Shown here in pieces: positions 62,432-64,000 of a DNA stretch of 64,000 bases. The DNA is taken from contig NC_007775.1 in assembly GCF_000013205.1 (NCBI RefSeq), forward strand, positions 2,439,001 to 2,503,000. The letters are read 5' to 3'. The DNA comes from Synechococcus sp. JA-3-3Ab (GTDB lineage: Bacteria; Cyanobacteriota; Cyanobacteriia; Thermostichales; Thermostichaceae). Within the stretch, counting starts at the first letter, position 1, and the number at the start of each line of letters is the position of its first letter. Below the pieces are notes generated by a model that worked only from the letters and a program-made list of their open reading frames with translations, was not told the DNA's origin and made no database searches. The position numbers and the translations under genes were made by a program.

Positions 62432-63318
62432 ACGGGATCCCCTTGCAGCCGCTGCTGGATGCTCAACGCCAATTTTTGCCCTAGGAACTCCGGCAGGGTT
62501 GGAGTTGCATCCGGCCCCAGCAAGTAGAAAATGAAGCGCGTCTGCTTGCGGCGGAGCATCAGATTGAGGTGAACAACGGTCAACTCCTCCTGCGCCAGAG
62601 CGGTCATCACCCGGTAAAACACGCCCGGCTGGTTGTCCACATCCACCAACAGCGTGGGCAGATGAAACACCGGGTCAAAATAAAAAGAAACCTGGGTGTC
62701 TTTCAAGCCGGCCTTGAGATCAAACTCCAGCGCCAAGGTTTCGTGAACGGGAAACACCCCCGCCAAGCACTCGTGAATAGCCCGTTCTAGGTTGAGCTTG
62801 GTCTGGGCAGAAAGGCTGTGGCCATCGCGCGAGACGGTGACGCGGATAAACACCAAGTGCGGTGAGTAGATCTGCCCGTAAAGGTGGATGCCGTGCACCG
62901 AGAGATTGAAAGCGGTGAGCACCCCAAACAGGTCGCTGAGCAGAGAAGGGCGGTTGCGATAGGCCAGACAAACCACCGTCTTGCTGCGCTCGTCCCGCAT
63001 CTGTACCACGGCCTTGCGGGTTTGGTAGAGGGCATAGGCCAAGCGCAGATTTTGAGCCTGCACCTCGCTGCTGACGAACTGGCTATAAAAAGGCGGAAAG
63101 CTGCGGTTAAAGCGCTGCATGAGAGCCGTTCGCGCCAGCGGGACGGAGTGCTTGCGAGTGCTGACTGCGAGCGGCTGGGGATCCTCGTGGCCAGCCCTTT
63201 CCCCTCTGGCAAGAGGAGCCACCTTCGGCTGCTGCGCTGACTGCTCGGTTGACATCGACTTTGCCGCCTGCATTGCTTCCTCTCCATCGTTACTCAGCAT
63301 GCCCCGGCCAAACCTCAT
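62428..63318 (-). CDS. ACT-domain protein
   Basis: Up to 296 residues, with two ACT-type regulatory modules (about 112-185, [34 protein letters not shown]; and 222-285, [33 protein letters not shown]). There is no catalytic domain, so it is probably an amino-acid-sensing regulator, as in GlnD-like C-termini. The start is uncertain: the first 66 residues are low complexity and cross a dispersed repeat (63124-63160), so the ATG at 63120 (230 residues) may be the real start. Confidence 0.78.
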   Translation of the reverse strand: MRFGRGMLSNDGEEAMQAAKSMSTEQSAQQPKVAPLARGERAGHEDPQPLAVSTRKHSVPLARTALMQRFNRSFPPFYSQFVSSEVQAQNLRLAYALYQTRKAVVQMRDERSKTVVCLAYRNRPSLLSDLFGVLTAFNLSVHGIHLYGQIYSPHLVFIRVTVSRDGHSLSAQTKLNLERAIHECLAGVFPVHETLALEFDLKAGLKDTQVSFYFDPVFHLPTLLVDVDNQPGVFYRVMTALAQEELTVVHLNLMLRRKQTRFIFYLLGPDATPTLPEFLGQKLALSIQQRLQGDPV

Positions 63319-63680
63319 CTATCAGTAAAATCACTGAGGCTGGAAAGCACGTCAACGCTGTACCCAATTCTTGTTCAATGCTTTTGGATTTAATCTATCT
63401 CACAAGGCCGAGCTGGGCATCCAAGGAACCGCTGAGGGCCATCCCCCAATTGGGGGGAAGTCCATCCCTGCGTCGCTGCCAAGCCGACGGGTGTGCGCCT
63501 TCAAATCCCAGACCAACCAGGAACAGTGGGGCAGGCTCTTAAAGCCTAAACTATGAATTGAGGGGAGAACTGCAATTTTTGATATAGAGTGCTGGATTAA
63601 GTGCTAGCCTGCTGGCAACTTGGAGCGCTATTCTGTTAGCCAAAACTTCGGTTTTCCTTAGGTTTGTTGAAGGGATCCCC
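63319..63680. other. 362-bp divergent gap with a CCCCCAATTGGGGG palindrome
   Basis: Between the ACT gene and prmA. A perfect 14-bp palindrome lies at 63443-63456. The part near 63560-63660 is AT-richer and should hold the prmA promoter. No gene is supported. Confidence 0.5.
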
Positions 63681-64000
63681 GTGAGCACAACCGTTGCCGA
63701 CCCCAGCCTGCTCTCGCCTGCCCAAGCGCCGGATCCCGGTGGGGCCTGGTGGGCTCTCAACATCATCGCTTCCCCTGCCCAGGAGGATCAGATCTTTTGG
63801 CGGCTGGAGAGCTTTGGCTGTCAGGGCATGGCCAGCCAGGCTCATGGCGAAGATCGAATCAGCATTCACGCCTATTTGCCCTGGTTCCGCGCCACCCTTT
63901 TGGATTTGGCCGCTCTGGCGCTGCGCCTGCGGCAAGACGCCCTTGTGGCTGGCCAGCCCATCCCCAAACTGCGCTGGGAACGCATAGAAGCGGAGGATTG
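63681..64000 (+). CDS. prmA: Ribosomal protein L11 methyltransferase, N-terminal part (cut by window edge)
   Basis: A GTG at 63681 starts a frame open to the right edge (about 106 codons). WWALNIIASPAQEDQIFWRL, ESFGCQGMASQ and LDLAALALRLRQDAL match the PrmA N-terminal substrate-recognition domain; the SAM-binding domain lies beyond the window. A good frame and family match support the GTG start. Confidence 0.85.
   Translation, partial: MSTTVADPSLLSPAQAPDPGGAWWALNIIASPAQEDQIFWRLESFGCQGMASQAHGEDRISIHAYLPWFRATLLDLAALALRLRQDALVAGQPIPKLRWERIEAED

Overview
The window is a GC-rich (roughly 60% by eye), densely coded cyanobacterial chromosome segment. Cyanobacterial markers include pcyA and a BvdR-type biliverdin reductase (bilin metabolism), menF/menA (phylloquinone), LrtA/HPF, a three-histidine-type DpsA, DUF3531, DUF6464, a DUF3769 LptD-like barrel and DapL. 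The palindrome GGATCC, usually as GGGATCCC, recurs every few hundred bases. This fits a unicellular hot-spring Synechococcus of the JA-3-3Ab / JA-2-3B'a kind; that assignment is from memory of these genomes, not from a search.

Layout. 0-5 kb: end of a repeat protein, ppx, thrS. 5-8.5 kb: fmdA-fmdB behind a canonical NtcA-type promoter, flanked by a 135-bp perfect duplication of part of the downstream nucleoside/sugar-type ABC ATPase gene; this stretch lacks the genome-wide GGATCC motif and looks acquired. 8.5-13.5 kb: malQ, pyrE, a stand-alone structured repeat resembling a TnpB guide-RNA scaffold, a complete IS607-type element (tnpA + tnpB), marR. 13.5-25.5 kb: a PBP4-like lipoprotein without its catalytic residues, lrtA/hpf, a PLP lyase, a PPC-domain lipoprotein, small membrane and TPR proteins, thrC, menF, menA. 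25.5-32 kb: LPS-transport genes (LptA-like multi-repeat protein, LptF/G, LptD-like barrel); an LptC-like lipoprotein lies apart at 51.8 kb. 32-40 kb: dapL, bvdR, a 2Fe-2S protein, dpsA, a DUF697 GTPase, a glycosyltransferase, hslO. 40-44 kb: a JAMM peptidase, a ubiquitin-like sulfur carrier, an E1-like/rhodanese protein, and ribBA. 44-47 kb: a GntR regulator abutting a decayed tnpB. 47-55 kb: doxX, ppk, livM/livH, lptC, an alkaline-phosphatase-superfamily protein, DUF3531. 55-64 kb: fabG, a secG-esterase-HAD-GGT gene string carrying a repeated 5' module, a second copy of the structured repeat, panB, tRNA-Ser(CGA), pcyA, an ACT-domain protein and the start of prmA.

The most interesting items are (i) the JAMM / ubiquitin-like / E1-rhodanese cluster, whose carrier ends Gly-Gly-Arg and so should need trimming; (ii) two solo 97-nt structured repeats with compensatory base changes, probably orphan TnpB omega-RNA/right-end elements; (iii) the NtcA-controlled formamidase island; and (iv) several apparent pseudo-enzymes (PBP4-like, the GTP cyclohydrolase II half of RibBA, a Thr-nucleophile sulfatase-fold protein). 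No CRISPR array, rRNA or prophage was seen.
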